From contig VMSZ01000043.1 in the NCBI GenBank assembly GCA_013791885.1, forward strand, positions 1 to 59,553: a stretch of 59,553 nt of DNA, in the 5' to 3' direction. This stretch comes from Sulfurimonas sp. GTDB taxonomy: Bacteria; Campylobacterota; Campylobacteria; Campylobacterales; Sulfurimonadaceae. Of this stretch, positions 9,275 to 18,481 are shown one piece after another. The position numbers were made by a program, and so were the translations under genes. The first letter of the stretch is position 1; each line of letters starts with the position of its first letter. Under the pieces are notes generated by a model, which worked only from the letters and a program-made list of their open reading frames with translations, searched no databases and had not been told where the DNA came from.

Positions 9275-10255
9275 CTAGAACTTAGCTGTTGATGAAGATT
9301 TTACAAGTTTTTGGATCTCATCAAGATTTTTCGATTTTACAATTCCCCAAGGTGGAACAATTTTCCCTTTTGCAAACATTTTGAGTGCAACGGGTACGTG
9401 TTTAACAATACCTAAGCCTTCAGAGTATAAAACAAGTCCACCCTCATCAAGTACACCGTTTTTAGCAATAGAATGTTTGAACCCTACAGCGTGACGAGTA
9501 GCTACGTTCGAAGTTGCAACACCCTCTCTGAACAACATCTGATGAAGTTTTGTGATTTTCTCAATCGGATTTACATCTTTTGGACATACTTCAGCGCATT
9601 CAAAACATTTTACACAGTCCCAAAGACCTTGTTTTTCTTCGTGTAGCTCTAAAAGTCTTGTCGTATGTGCATCATCACGAACATCTGCTTCAAAACGGTA
9701 CGCTTTAGCAAACGCAGCCGGACCGAAGAAATCTTCATTTATCTCAACAACAGGACAAGCATAGTGACAAGCACCACACTGAATACATAAGTCGGCTTCA
9801 TTAAGTTCTTCAGCTTCATGAGGCGTTACTAAGTGCTCATGTTCAGGGTGCTCATCTACATCAGAGATAAGATATGGATGAATAGCATCATGCTTTTCCC
9901 AGAAATCTTTTTTATCAATAATCATATCTTTTACAGCGCGTTTAATACTGAGAGGTTCTAATACTAAATCATTTCCAAAAATATCAATCATCTTATTCAT
10001 ATTTTCTTTACATGCAAGAGTAGAGCGACCGTTGACCTTAATCGCACAAGCGCCACAAATACCGTGACGGCAGCTGCGACGGTATGAAAAACTTCCGTCA
10101 TGATCCCATTTGATTCTGTTTAATATATCTAAAACAACTTCTTCAGAAGTTACTTCCATAGTGTAATCATCATAATATGGAAGATAATCTTCATCTGCAT
10201 TAAAACGAAATACTTTGAAGTTTACTTTTTGTGTAGTAATTGTATGTGTACTCAT
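9275..10255 (-). CDS. sdhB: Succinate dehydrogenase/fumarate reductase iron-sulfur subunit
   Basis: This subunit carries electrons between the flavoprotein and SdhE. The N-terminal [2Fe-2S] ferredoxin domain has C62, C67, C70 and C82 (SCRHGICGAC). The first cubane cluster uses C157, C160, C163 and C167 (CIQCGACHYACP). The second motif, CVKCFECAEVCP (C214, C217, C220, C224), has a cysteine where classical SdhB has a hydrophobic residue, so a second [4Fe-4S] instead of [3Fe-4S] is expected, a mark of the SdhABE type. The C-terminal extension to 326 residues also fits that type. It follows the flavoprotein gene by 18 bases. Confidence 0.92.
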   Translation of the reverse strand: MSTHTITTQKVNFKVFRFNADEDYLPYYDDYTMEVTSEEVVLDILNRIKWDHDGSFSYRRSCRHGICGACAIKVNGRSTLACKENMNKMIDIFGNDLVLEPLSIKRAVKDMIIDKKDFWEKHDAIHPYLISDVDEHPEHEHLVTPHEAEELNEADLCIQCGACHYACPVVEINEDFFGPAAFAKAYRFEADVRDDAHTTRLLELHEEKQGLWDCVKCFECAEVCPKDVNPIEKITKLHQMLFREGVATSNVATRHAVGFKHSIAKNGVLDEGGLVLYSEGLGIVKHVPVALKMFAKGKIVPPWGIVKSKNLDEIQKLVKSSSTAKF

Positions 10256-10273
10256 AAGTTCCTCTTCCTTTAC

Positions 10274-11986
10274 TTAGTAGTTTCTAGCTTTAAGCTCATG
10301 TTTGCCAAGAACGACATCCATATAATCAAGCTTAATATTGCCGTCTGTGTCCATATATGCCATTGTATGTTTAAGGAAATTTTCATCATCACGAGTTTCA
10401 AAATCTTCTCTATAGTGTGCACCACGGCTTTCATTTCTTGCAATAGCACTCTCAACAATAAACGCAGAGTAATCAATCATATGTCCAAACTCAATAGCTT
10501 CTTGAAGCTCTGTATTGAAAACAGTTGATTTATCTTTAATACGGATATTTTGAAATCTTGCACGAAGTTCTTTTACTTTTGCTATTGCAATTTCTAAAGT
10601 TTCTTTTGTTCTAAATGCACCTGCGTTTGCAGTCATACATTGTTGAAGCTCTTCACGAAGACCGGTAATAGTTTCATCACCATTGTTTTTAAGAATGAAA
10701 TCCATTTCTGCAAGAGCAGTATTTGCATCTTCTTGAGTTGCAGGACGAAGTTCAATTGAGTCAATATCTCTAACCATACTTTTGCCGACAAAACGGCCAA
10801 ACAAAAGTGCTTCAAGAACTGAGTTTGCACCAAGACGGTTTGCACCATGCACAGAAACACATGAACACTCGCCTGCCGCGTAAAAACCTTCTACAAATTC
10901 ACTATTGTTTTTACGCACTTGTCCATCAATATTTACCGGAATACCGCCCATAGAGTAGTGTGCAGTAGCAGAGATTAGAATTGGCTCTTTAATCATGTCT
11001 AGACCCAGGAATGTAATCGCTAGGTCACGAAGCTCAGGAAGTTTTTCCATGATGAGTTCTTTTCCTAGATGTGTTACATCTATATAAACCGCATCTTTTC
11101 TTGGACCAACACCGCGGCCTTCTCTGATTTCATTTAAGATAGCACGTGAAACGACATCGCGAGATGCAAGTTCCATTGCATTTGGAGCGTATTTCTCCAT
11201 AAAGCGCTCACCCAGAGAGTTGAAAAGTCTTCCACCTTCACCACGCGCAGCTTCAGAGATTAAAACGCCGTTTCCAGAAAGACCAGACGGGTGAAATTGA
11301 ACAAATTCCATATCTTCCAAAGGAAGTCCGTGACGTGCTACGATAGAGAGACCGTCACCTGTATTTGCATGAGCGTTTGAGTTGATTTTGTAAGCACGAG
11401 CGTAGCCCCCTGTTGCAAACATTACAGATTTTGCGTTAAAAATTACAGTCTGCATATCACGAATATTAAACGCAACAACACCTGAAACTTTTCCATCTTT
11501 ATAAATGATGTCAGCCGCATACCACTCATCCCAAAACTTAACGCCAACACGGTGTGCTTGCTCATAAATAGTTTGAAGAAGTGTTAAACCTGTTCTGTCT
11601 TTTGCAAAACATGCACGAGGAGAAGATTGCCCGCCAAAAGGGCGTTGCGCAATTTTTCCATCTGGAGTTCTGCTGAATGCAGCACCCATTCTCTCAGCCC
11701 ATCTGATAGTCTCAGGTGCTTTTTGACACATAAATTCTACCGCATCCTGATCTGCTAAGTAGTCAGAACCTTTTACTGTATCAAATTCGTGTAACTCAAC
11801 ACTGTCTTGGTCACTAAACGCTGCGTTTATTCCACCTTGAGCTGCACCGGAGTGACTTCTTAGTGGGTGAAGCTTTGTGATTACAGCAACTTTTTTTCCT
11901 GCGTTTTGCAACTCTCTTGCTGCCGCACATCCAGCTAGACCTGCACCAACAATAATTGCATCGTATGTATAAATAGGAATACTCAT
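10274..11986 (-). CDS. sdhA: Succinate dehydrogenase/fumarate reductase flavoprotein subunit
   Basis: The catalytic subunit interconverts succinate and fumarate. Seen are the FAD-binding GAGLAGCAAA near residue 15, the covalent-FAD region LRSHSGAAQGGI with its His, active-site segments QFHPSG, RGEGGR and HYSMGG, and HGANRLGANS near the C-terminal third. At 570 residues it begins directly with the Rossmann fold: there is no twin-arginine signal, unlike the exported MfrA of Wolinella and Campylobacter, so the complex should face the cytoplasm. It is the first gene of the sdhABE operon; a GAAGGA site precedes the ATG and a TATAAT box lies at 12022-12027. Confidence 0.93.
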   Translation of the reverse strand: MSIPIYTYDAIIVGAGLAGCAAARELQNAGKKVAVITKLHPLRSHSGAAQGGINAAFSDQDSVELHEFDTVKGSDYLADQDAVEFMCQKAPETIRWAERMGAAFSRTPDGKIAQRPFGGQSSPRACFAKDRTGLTLLQTIYEQAHRVGVKFWDEWYAADIIYKDGKVSGVVAFNIRDMQTVIFNAKSVMFATGGYARAYKINSNAHANTGDGLSIVARHGLPLEDMEFVQFHPSGLSGNGVLISEAARGEGGRLFNSLGERFMEKYAPNAMELASRDVVSRAILNEIREGRGVGPRKDAVYIDVTHLGKELIMEKLPELRDLAITFLGLDMIKEPILISATAHYSMGGIPVNIDGQVRKNNSEFVEGFYAAGECSCVSVHGANRLGANSVLEALLFGRFVGKSMVRDIDSIELRPATQEDANTALAEMDFILKNNGDETITGLREELQQCMTANAGAFRTKETLEIAIAKVKELRARFQNIRIKDKSTVFNTELQEAIEFGHMIDYSAFIVESAIARNESRGAHYREDFETRDDENFLKHTMAYMDTDGNIKLDYMDVVLGKHELKARNY

Positions 11987-12021
11987 TAACTTTCCTTCAA
12001 TAAAGAACTAAAATAATGCTG

Positions 12022-12027
12022 ATTATA
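12022..12027 (-). promoter_or_regulatory. -10 box of the sdhABE operon
   Basis: A perfect TATAAT on the minus strand, 36 bases before the sdhA ATG, gives a leader of about 30 bases containing the ribosome site. No good -35 was identified, as is usual in this group. Confidence 0.55.
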
Positions 12028-12122
12028 CCGTGAGTAGACTTATTGAAGTTTAAATAGGGGGTTTGTTTTTGCGAACTTTTACTTTGTTACCATTTGAGAC
12101 ATTTAGAACCTAGAATAGTTCA

Positions 12123-13355
12123 TTAAAGATTACTATTCGCTACATCTCTAATTTGGGCTATTTTGTTGCCGCCTAGGGATTGAGCAAATTCCAAGATGCC
12201 TTTTGCGATTTTTATTGACTCATCAAGATGAACATTATTTTCTTTTATTACGAAGCCTCCGCTGACAGTGATGCTTATTACGCCTTGTTCCGGAGTACTT
12301 ATTTTAATCTCAGAGATGCTTTGTCTTATTTTTTCTATATCTTTAAATGCAAGTTCTTTGCTTTGGCGGGAGAATATAAGTGTAAACTGATTGTAATCCG
12401 TTCTTGCAATGACGTCTGTAGGTTGTTCATGTAAAGAAAGTGAAAAAGCAACTTTTTTGAGTATAGATTGGGTAAGTTCTTGCGAGTATGCTCTGTTAGT
12501 TTTGGAAAAATTATCTATTTCAAGAATAGTTACTGACGTGAAATTATTGTCTTTCATTCCTTTTTTTTCAGCGTAAGATGTGAGCATTCCTTTATGATTA
12601 TTGATACCTGTTACTTGATCAATAAACGCCGGATTTTCATTCGGAACAGCTTTTCTTTTCATTTTCAGTCCAATTGCATCCATCTCCAGAGAAAACATAG
12701 AGTAATGATTTCCTTGAGTACGTACCGCATATAAAAACTTTATATCTTCGTAGATTGCATGTAACCTTCTTCTGAACCAGAAAGTAAATATTAAAATAAC
12801 AACAAATGAAAATATTGCAAGATTTTCAATAATACCAAATTTGTTTTCATCATAATTGATATTTTTAAGAAGCATTGTATCAATATGTTTGTATAAATAT
12901 TCATATGAATTTTGCATAATGATTTTGCTTTCTTCTTCAAGAGCGCCTGTATTTCCGACAAGACTTTCATTAATAGGAATAGAATAGTAAAAGATGGCAT
13001 CTTTGGTAAATGCACCGGTTGCTTTTTTTAATCTCTCTAAGTCAGCAAGATATTCATCTTCATTACCTAGAAAAAATTTGTCTGTGATGTTGTATTGATA
13101 TACGTCATATAGTTTTTCAATTTCAAAACGCAGTTGTGAATCTTTGGCATTTAATTCAATAAGGGCCAGATTGGCATCACTTTTACTTAATGATACAAGT
13201 GAAGAGATGATTTTTTTTTGATTTTCAAGGTTGTTGACTTTGCTGAACGATATTTTCTGTTCTATAATTAAAAAAGTCCCAACCAAGCCGATAAAAAGTA
13301 TAAAAAGTAAATATGTACTGAGATGCGAAAATATTTTAGCAATTGAGTGTTTCAT
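12123..13355 (-). CDS. Membrane GGDEF-domain protein with degenerate active site
   Basis: The 410-residue protein has a membrane segment at about 14-31, an external sensor region of about 145 residues, a second membrane segment near 179-194 and a GGDEF-fold domain from about 245 to the end (DQVTGINNHKGM; VTILEIDNFSKTNRAY). The signature is DYNQF at residues 320-324 (12384-12398) instead of GGDEF, so diguanylate cyclase activity is not expected. It may be a c-di-GMP/GTP receptor or a pure signalling adaptor. It stands alone, divergent from thiL and 136 bases upstream of sdhA on the same strand. Confidence 0.85.
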   Translation of the reverse strand: MKHSIAKIFSHLSTYLLFILFIGLVGTFLIIEQKISFSKVNNLENQKKIISSLVSLSKSDANLALIELNAKDSQLRFEIEKLYDVYQYNITDKFFLGNEDEYLADLERLKKATGAFTKDAIFYYSIPINESLVGNTGALEEESKIIMQNSYEYLYKHIDTMLLKNINYDENKFGIIENLAIFSFVVILIFTFWFRRRLHAIYEDIKFLYAVRTQGNHYSMFSLEMDAIGLKMKRKAVPNENPAFIDQVTGINNHKGMLTSYAEKKGMKDNNFTSVTILEIDNFSKTNRAYSQELTQSILKKVAFSLSLHEQPTDVIARTDYNQFTLIFSRQSKELAFKDIEKIRQSISEIKISTPEQGVISITVSGGFVIKENNVHLDESIKIAKGILEFAQSLGGNKIAQIRDVANSNL

Positions 13356-13375
13356 TGTATTTTCCTAATAAATGG

Positions 13376-13381
13376 TATAAT
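13376..13381 (+). promoter_or_regulatory. -10 box of thiL-truD-psd
   Basis: A perfect TATAAT lies 55 bases before the preferred thiL start, in the short region between the divergent GGDEF gene and thiL. Confidence 0.5.
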
Positions 13382-13436
13382 CCACCACTATTTTATAGAG
13401 ATAGCGATTAAGAAAAACTTAAAGTTAAGAAATTTG

Positions 13437-14255
13437 ATGAATTTAGAAAATTATTTTATAGCACAATTTAACAGTAAGCGTATCGGAGATGATGGTGCGG
13501 TGATTGGAAATTTTGTCTATTCAAAAGATGCTTTTTTTGAAGATATTCACTTTAAAAAAAAGTGGATGACGCATTATCAGATTGCAAAAAAGTCAATGCT
13601 TGTGAACATATCTGATGCAATAGCAATGAATGCGAAGCCAAAATACGCACTTTTAGCGGTAGCGATGCCTAAAAATATTACAAAAAAGCAGATGCGCGAA
13701 TTAGTGCACGGCTTTGAAGACGCGGCAAAAATCTATGGTGTGGAAATAATCGGCGGAGATACGGTCAGTAACTCTAAGATTGACATAACAGTGACAATTA
13801 TTTCTGAAGTGAAAAAACCTCTCCTTCGCAGCGGATTGAAAAAAGATTATTTGTTGGCCTATACCGGCAGTTTGGGATCTTCATTGAAAGAATTAAGAAA
13901 GTTGTCAAATTTAGGCAAAATACATAAACAATCAAAATTTGTAGATATCCGTTTAAGACAAAAGTTTGTACAAAACGCAGGGAGATTTTTAAGTTCAGGC
14001 ATGGATATTTCTGATGGACTTTTTAGCGATTTGCAAAAACTCTCAGACGTAAACAGAATAGGTTTCAGATTTCACAAAAAAATAGCTAAATGTATCGGAT
14101 GCAGCGGTGAAGAGTATGAAATGCTTGTTGCGTTTCGTAAAAAAGATAAAAAAACAGTTTTGAGACGCGCTGCAATGAGCAGAGTTAAATTAAATATATT
14201 TGCCACTTCTACTAGGGTAAAATACACAAACAGATGTAAGTCGCATCATTTTTAA
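13437..14255 (+). CDS. thiL: Thiamine-monophosphate kinase
   Basis: ThiL phosphorylates thiamine phosphate to the active cofactor thiamine diphosphate. Typical PurM/ThiL features are seen: RIGDDGAVIG at the N-terminus, KSMLVNISDAIAMNAKP, GVEIIGGDTV and SGMDISDGLFSDL. The protein is 272 residues from ATG 13437, somewhat shorter than the E. coli enzyme but normal for this phylum. An upstream in-frame ATG at 13347 lies inside the divergent GGDEF gene and before the -10 box, so it was rejected. truD follows after 15 bases. Confidence 0.9.
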   Translation: MNLENYFIAQFNSKRIGDDGAVIGNFVYSKDAFFEDIHFKKKWMTHYQIAKKSMLVNISDAIAMNAKPKYALLAVAMPKNITKKQMRELVHGFEDAAKIYGVEIIGGDTVSNSKIDITVTIISEVKKPLLRSGLKKDYLLAYTGSLGSSLKELRKLSNLGKIHKQSKFVDIRLRQKFVQNAGRFLSSGMDISDGLFSDLQKLSDVNRIGFRFHKKIAKCIGCSGEEYEMLVAFRKKDKKTVLRRAAMSRVKLNIFATSTRVKYTNRCKSHHF

Positions 14256-14270
14256 AAGGCAAAGAACAAT

Positions 14271-15359
14271 ATGGACAGATTTTATTCGCTCGCTCATGCG
14301 AGTATTGATTTTCACTTTAGACAAACTCCTAGAGATTTCGTAGTTGAAGAGATTCCCTTGTATGAATTTTCAGGCGAGGGCGAACACCTTGTTCTTTTTA
14401 TAAGAAAAAAGAGTTTATCTACTTTGGAAATGGTAAGCGCTATCGCAAGATATTTGGGTATTCAACAAAAAGAGATAGGCTACGCAGGGCTCAAAGACAA
14501 GCATGCAATGACAAAACAGTATATCTCACTGCATAAAAAACATGAAGAAGCAATGGATAAATTTGAGCATGAGAGTATCAAAATACTCTCAAAAGCGTAT
14601 CATAATAATAAGATTAGAATAGGGCACCTTCAAGGGAACAGATTTTACATCAAACTTAAAAAAGTAAATCCTACATCTGCACAAAAAATTGACCAGGCAC
14701 TCAAAAATATCTCTGAGTATGGAATGCCGAACTATTTTGGCTACCAGCGTTTTGGAAATGACGGTGACAACCATATTTTAGGGGAACAAATTGCCAAGGG
14801 TGAAAAAAAAGAGCGTAATCCGAAAATAAAAAAATTGCTTATCAGTGCGTATCAAAGTCATCTTTTTAACCTTTGGCTCAGCAGACGTTTGGAAATAAAT
14901 TCACTTGTAAGCAGCTTTGAAGTAAAAGAACTTGAGCCGATTTTAAATTTTCCAAATGATGAAATCAAAAAAATGAAAGCACAAAAGCATCCATTTAAAC
15001 TTATCTCCGGTGATATTATGGAGCACTATCCGTATGGCAGATTGTTTGACTTTGACGGAAGCGAACATGATTTTGAGAGATTTAATACGCGCGACATCTC
15101 TGTAACAGGTTTGTTATGTGGGAAAAAAGTAAAAACTTCCAGTGGAATTGCCGGAGAGATTGAAAAAGAGTATAACTCTGAGATAAATGAAGACGGCGCA
15201 AGAAGATATGCCTGGGTATATGCCACAAAAGTAGAAGGCAGACATTTACCTGAAGAAGCGCAGTATGAGATGAATTTCACGCTTCCAAAAGGCTCTTACG
15301 CAACTGTTTTAATAGAAGAGATTGCAAAACGAAAAATTACGGATTCAAAAAAGACATAA
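14271..15359 (+). CDS. truD: tRNA pseudouridine(13) synthase
   Basis: TruD isomerises U13 in tRNA(Glu) and a few other tRNAs. The catalytic motif GYAGLKDKHAMTKQ, with its Asp near residue 80, and the N-terminal FRQTPRDFVVEEIPLY are diagnostic of the family. The length of 362 residues is normal. The gene is between thiL and psd in a tight cluster; the association with thiamine and phospholipid genes appears to be positional only. Confidence 0.93.
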   Translation: MDRFYSLAHASIDFHFRQTPRDFVVEEIPLYEFSGEGEHLVLFIRKKSLSTLEMVSAIARYLGIQQKEIGYAGLKDKHAMTKQYISLHKKHEEAMDKFEHESIKILSKAYHNNKIRIGHLQGNRFYIKLKKVNPTSAQKIDQALKNISEYGMPNYFGYQRFGNDGDNHILGEQIAKGEKKERNPKIKKLLISAYQSHLFNLWLSRRLEINSLVSSFEVKELEPILNFPNDEIKKMKAQKHPFKLISGDIMEHYPYGRLFDFDGSEHDFERFNTRDISVTGLLCGKKVKTSSGIAGEIEKEYNSEINEDGARRYAWVYATKVEGRHLPEEAQYEMNFTLPKGSYATVLIEEIAKRKITDSKKT

Positions 15360-15367
15360 GGATTATC

Positions 15368-16195
15368 ATGAACAAAAGACATATAACATCAGCAATTTCA
15401 CAAAGTTTTGGAAAGTTTGCTTCAAAAAAATTTCCAAAGTGGTTTCAAAAAATTGTAAATGCCTCTTACGTTTCCTTGATGGGGCTGGATATGAGCGAAT
15501 TTCACTCTTCAAGTACTTATAAAAGCTTAAATGCACTTTTTACAAGAAGACTTAGAGAAGACAGAAATTTCTCTCTAAACGCAGAAGACTTTATTTCGCC
15601 ATGTGACTCTTTTATATCTGAATGCGGTGAAATTACAAATGATTATGCGCTTCAAATCAAGGGCATGAGATACAAATGCAGTGAGCTTTTAGGAGACAAA
15701 TTCAGCACTGAAGAGAAAAATTTTATCAGCGATGGAACTTTTATAAATTTTTATTTGTCACCCAAAGATTATCACCGTTACCACATTCCTACAAATCTAA
15801 AAGTTTTGAAAGCCGTACATATTCCAGGTAAATTTTACCCTGTAAATGTCCCTTCGCTCAAAAAAAGAGTTAATCTTTTTATAGAAAACGAAAGAGTTGT
15901 ATTACTGTGTGAGACGACAAATAAACAAAAATTTTATATGGTTTTGGTGAGTGCTTTAAATGTTGGAGTTATGCAGGTGAGTTTTGAGCCTCGCATCCAG
16001 ACAAATGCAGACGCCGTCAAACCAAGTGTTTATACTTTTGATAATCTTTACCTAGATAAAGGAACTGATTTTGGATGTTTTGAGATGGGCTCAACAATTG
16101 TTATACTCGCGCAAAAAGATATGCTAGAGGCTAAAGTAAATGCCGGCGAACATGTGAAATATGGAGAAGTTATTGCAAAACTGAATCAGATATAA
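15368..16195 (+). CDS. psd: Phosphatidylserine decarboxylase proenzyme
   Basis: Psd makes phosphatidylethanolamine at the inner membrane and cleaves itself to form a pyruvoyl group. The self-processing site is the Gly-Ser of FEMGSTIVIL near the C-terminus. Other family features are SPCDSFISECG and the His-rich DYHRYHIP. At 275 residues it is the typical bacterial short form. The start ATG at 15368 has an AGGA site seven bases upstream. Its 3' end overlaps the convergent hypothetical gene by ten bases. Confidence 0.93.
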   Translation: MNKRHITSAISQSFGKFASKKFPKWFQKIVNASYVSLMGLDMSEFHSSSTYKSLNALFTRRLREDRNFSLNAEDFISPCDSFISECGEITNDYALQIKGMRYKCSELLGDKFSTEEKNFISDGTFINFYLSPKDYHRYHIPTNLKVLKAVHIPGKFYPVNVPSLKKRVNLFIENERVVLLCETTNKQKFYMVLVSALNVGVMQVSFEPRIQTNADAVKPSVYTFDNLYLDKGTDFGCFEMGSTIVILAQKDMLEAKVNAGEHVKYGEVIAKLNQI

Positions 16196-16785
16196 ATTAT
16201 CTTCAGTTTTGCAAAAAGCTTTTCATCCTCTTCAAAAATACTCAAATCACTCTCTACCGGTCTTTTTTCAGTTCTGAGTACACCTTGAACTGAATGGAGC
16301 ACATGCGTATATTTTATAAACATCGGTACGGTAATATGCTCTATTTTCTCACGTTCTATAATTTTTGCCAGAGCATGAATACCACAGTAGTAAACACTTT
16401 TATTGATTGATCTTTGAATCATATAGTCGTGCATTATTTTGATGTTATTTTCCAGTGTTTCTTTTGCCGCATCATTTAAAATAAGGTTTTGATGGGCCCT
16501 GTCAAGATCATGCTCTATCTGACATTCAATGGCATGATTTTCAAATTTAATTATTTCATCTAAATTGTCACAATATTTTTTGAGCTCCCTATAAAGCTCA
16601 TCATTGCTTAATGGGGAAATTTCGGCAGAGCAGACATATGTTTTATCTTCAAGATACTCATGATTGAGAGCATTTAAAAGTTTTACCAATATGCTAAGAT
16701 AACTGTATTTATCCTCTTTATTCTTGTCAAAAGCAATACCAGTGTGAGATATAATCGGCTTTGGTCCGGCATATGCAAGTTTCAT
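16186..16785 (-). CDS. Hypothetical protein, 199 residues
   Basis: I do not recognise this protein. It is soluble, without signal peptide or membrane segment, and mostly helical by eye. The N-terminus (MKLAYAGPKPIISHTGIAFD) contains a GPKPIISHTG segment seen to be free of low-complexity. Several His and Cys are scattered (CQIEHDLDRAHQN; YYCGIHALAK) without a clear metal motif. It follows ychF on the same strand by 29 bases and may be its operon partner; its 3' end overlaps psd by ten bases in convergent orientation. Confidence 0.65.
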   Translation of the reverse strand: MKLAYAGPKPIISHTGIAFDKNKEDKYSYLSILVKLLNALNHEYLEDKTYVCSAEISPLSNDELYRELKKYCDNLDEIIKFENHAIECQIEHDLDRAHQNLILNDAAKETLENNIKIMHDYMIQRSINKSVYYCGIHALAKIIEREKIEHITVPMFIKYTHVLHSVQGVLRTEKRPVESDLSIFEEDEKLFAKLKIIYI

Positions 16786-16814
16786 TTTTTACTCCAGAAT
16801 AATGAGAATATATG

Positions 16815-17915
16815 TTAGAGGTTGAATCTAAAGTGCATTACATCACCGTCTTGTACAATGTACTCTTTGCCTTCAAGTCTCATTTTACCGGCTTCTTTTG
16901 CTTTAGCTTCACCACCGAGTTCGATAAAGTCTTTGTACGCAATAACTTCTGCACGGATAAAACCTTTTTCAAAGTCATTATGTATGGCTGCTGCCGCTTT
17001 TGGAGCAGGAGTGTTTTTACGGATAGTCCAGGCACGAACTTCTTTAACACCGGCAGTAAAGTAGCTCATAAGACCGAGTTTGTCAAAACCTTTATGAATA
17101 ATTTGCTCTAAACCTGATTCTTCAACACCAAGATCTGCCAAAAATTCATTCGCTTCTTCTTCGCTGAGACCGATGAGTTCTTCTTCTATTTTTGCACAAA
17201 GTTTGATGATTTCACAGTTATTTTTTGCAGCGTGTTCTTTGAGAGCCACTACATACTCGTTATCTTCAAGCAGTCCGTCTTCATCAACGTTTGCTCCGTA
17301 CATAATCTCTTTATTTGTCAAAAGACGTGTCTCTTGCATGAGCTGTTTGTACTCATCACTCGTAGAGTTTTTGAAATTAATTGCAAGATTTCCCTCACCT
17401 AAAAACTCTAAAAGCTCTTCTGCAAGTTCGAGCATTGCTTTGGCAGTTTTTTCTGTTTTAGCTTGTTTTTTGAGTCTCTCAATACGGTTTGAAAGTACTT
17501 CTATGTCAGCCAAAATAAGCTCACCTTCAATAATTTCAACATCACGTAAAGGATTTATACTTCCTTCGTTATGTACAATATTGTCATCTTCAAAACATCT
17601 GACAATCTGAAGAATTACTTCTGTTTCACGAATGTTTGAGAGAAATTTATTTCCTAAACCTTCACCCTTGCTCGCGCCTTTTACGAGACCTGCAATATCT
17701 ACGAAGTCTAAAGTAGAATACTGAATTTTTTCAGGATTGACGATTTTTGCGAGTGCGTTTAATCTCTTGTCCGGAACCGGAACAATCGCCTTATTTGGCT
17801 CTATTGTACAAAATGGATAGTTTGCAGCTTCTGCGTTTTGTGCTTTTGTGAGTGCGTTGAAAGTTGTTGATTTACCTACGTTTGGAAGTCCTACCAGACC
17901 TATTGCTAATCCCAT
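16815..17915 (-). CDS. ychF: Redox-regulated ATPase YchF
   Basis: YchF is an Obg-related P-loop protein that prefers ATP and binds the 70S ribosome. Seen are G1 GLPNVGKSTTFNAL, the G3 DIAGLVKGASKGEG, and the C-terminal TGS-like domain ending in VQDGDVMHFRFNL, all nearly invariant in the family. The 366-residue length is typical. It heads a small minus-strand unit followed by the 199-residue hypothetical gene. The gap of 63 bases to the RNase HI gene upstream may hold its own promoter. Confidence 0.96.
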   Translation of the reverse strand: MGLAIGLVGLPNVGKSTTFNALTKAQNAEAANYPFCTIEPNKAIVPVPDKRLNALAKIVNPEKIQYSTLDFVDIAGLVKGASKGEGLGNKFLSNIRETEVILQIVRCFEDDNIVHNEGSINPLRDVEIIEGELILADIEVLSNRIERLKKQAKTEKTAKAMLELAEELLEFLGEGNLAINFKNSTSDEYKQLMQETRLLTNKEIMYGANVDEDGLLEDNEYVVALKEHAAKNNCEIIKLCAKIEEELIGLSEEEANEFLADLGVEESGLEQIIHKGFDKLGLMSYFTAGVKEVRAWTIRKNTPAPKAAAAIHNDFEKGFIRAEVIAYKDFIELGGEAKAKEAGKMRLEGKEYIVQDGDVMHFRFNL

Positions 17916-17978
17916 TGTAACCCTTTATAGTGCTTAATTAATAATTATGCAATAATAGCTAAACTTTACTTGGAGTTT

Positions 17979-18473
17979 TTATAAGTGGGACTCTTGGAGA
18001 GTGTTTTCTCTTAGAGCATTTCTTGCAGTTTTATCTACAAGTGAAAACACCTTGTCAATTTCATCTTTAAACTCTTTTTTCTTATGTCCTTTGATTTTAC
18101 TAAATTCGCATTTGTGAAGGTCTGTAAAAATATAAAATTCTTTATAAAGGAGATGGTTTTTTATCTCTTTACCGGTTTTGGACTTGTAGTTATTTTGTTC
18201 AAATTTTTCTCTTCTTGACATTAAGCTGAGTATATTTTGACAATCTGTGTAGACAAGAACCGGGAAGAGTTTTATATCTATTTCTTTGAAAGCCCAAAGC
18301 AGAGTTTCTAACTCTAATTTTGTTGAAGAGGTATGTTCAAATTTTTTTGTTTGAATATTTTGTAAAGAAGCAGGGCAGAAGATATTATCTTTTTGTAGAA
18401 GTAAATAGGCTCCAAAGCCCACCTGCGTTTGAGGATTTGCACTCCCGTCCGTAAAAAGGAGGCTTTTAGACAT
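17979..18473 (-). CDS. RNase HI-like protein
   Basis: The protein has the RNase H fold with the acidic active-site residues in expected places: Asp in LFTDGSANPQ near residue 9, Glu in KLELETLLWAF near 55, Asp in VYTDCQNI near 77, and a last Asp in LVDKTARNAL near the C-terminus. It presumably cleaves RNA in RNA-DNA hybrids. The middle part is unlike the E. coli enzyme, so I withhold the rnhA symbol; a canonical rnhA may lie elsewhere in the genome. It follows the DUF3465 gene by eight bases. Confidence 0.8.
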   Translation of the reverse strand: MSKSLLFTDGSANPQTQVGFGAYLLLQKDNIFCPASLQNIQTKKFEHTSSTKLELETLLWAFKEIDIKLFPVLVYTDCQNILSLMSRREKFEQNNYKSKTGKEIKNHLLYKEFYIFTDLHKCEFSKIKGHKKKEFKDEIDKVFSLVDKTARNALRENTLQESHL

Positions 18474-18481
18474 GCAAAAGC

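Noticed and set aside
10633-10860. Minus-strand frames inside sdhA and similar shadows in rpoD, hemL, aspS
   Set aside because: They overlap strongly conserved genes in other frames and show no family features.
13347-13436. Earlier start for thiL
   Set aside because: It would overlap the divergent GGDEF gene and begin before the -10 box; family N-terminus fits 13437.
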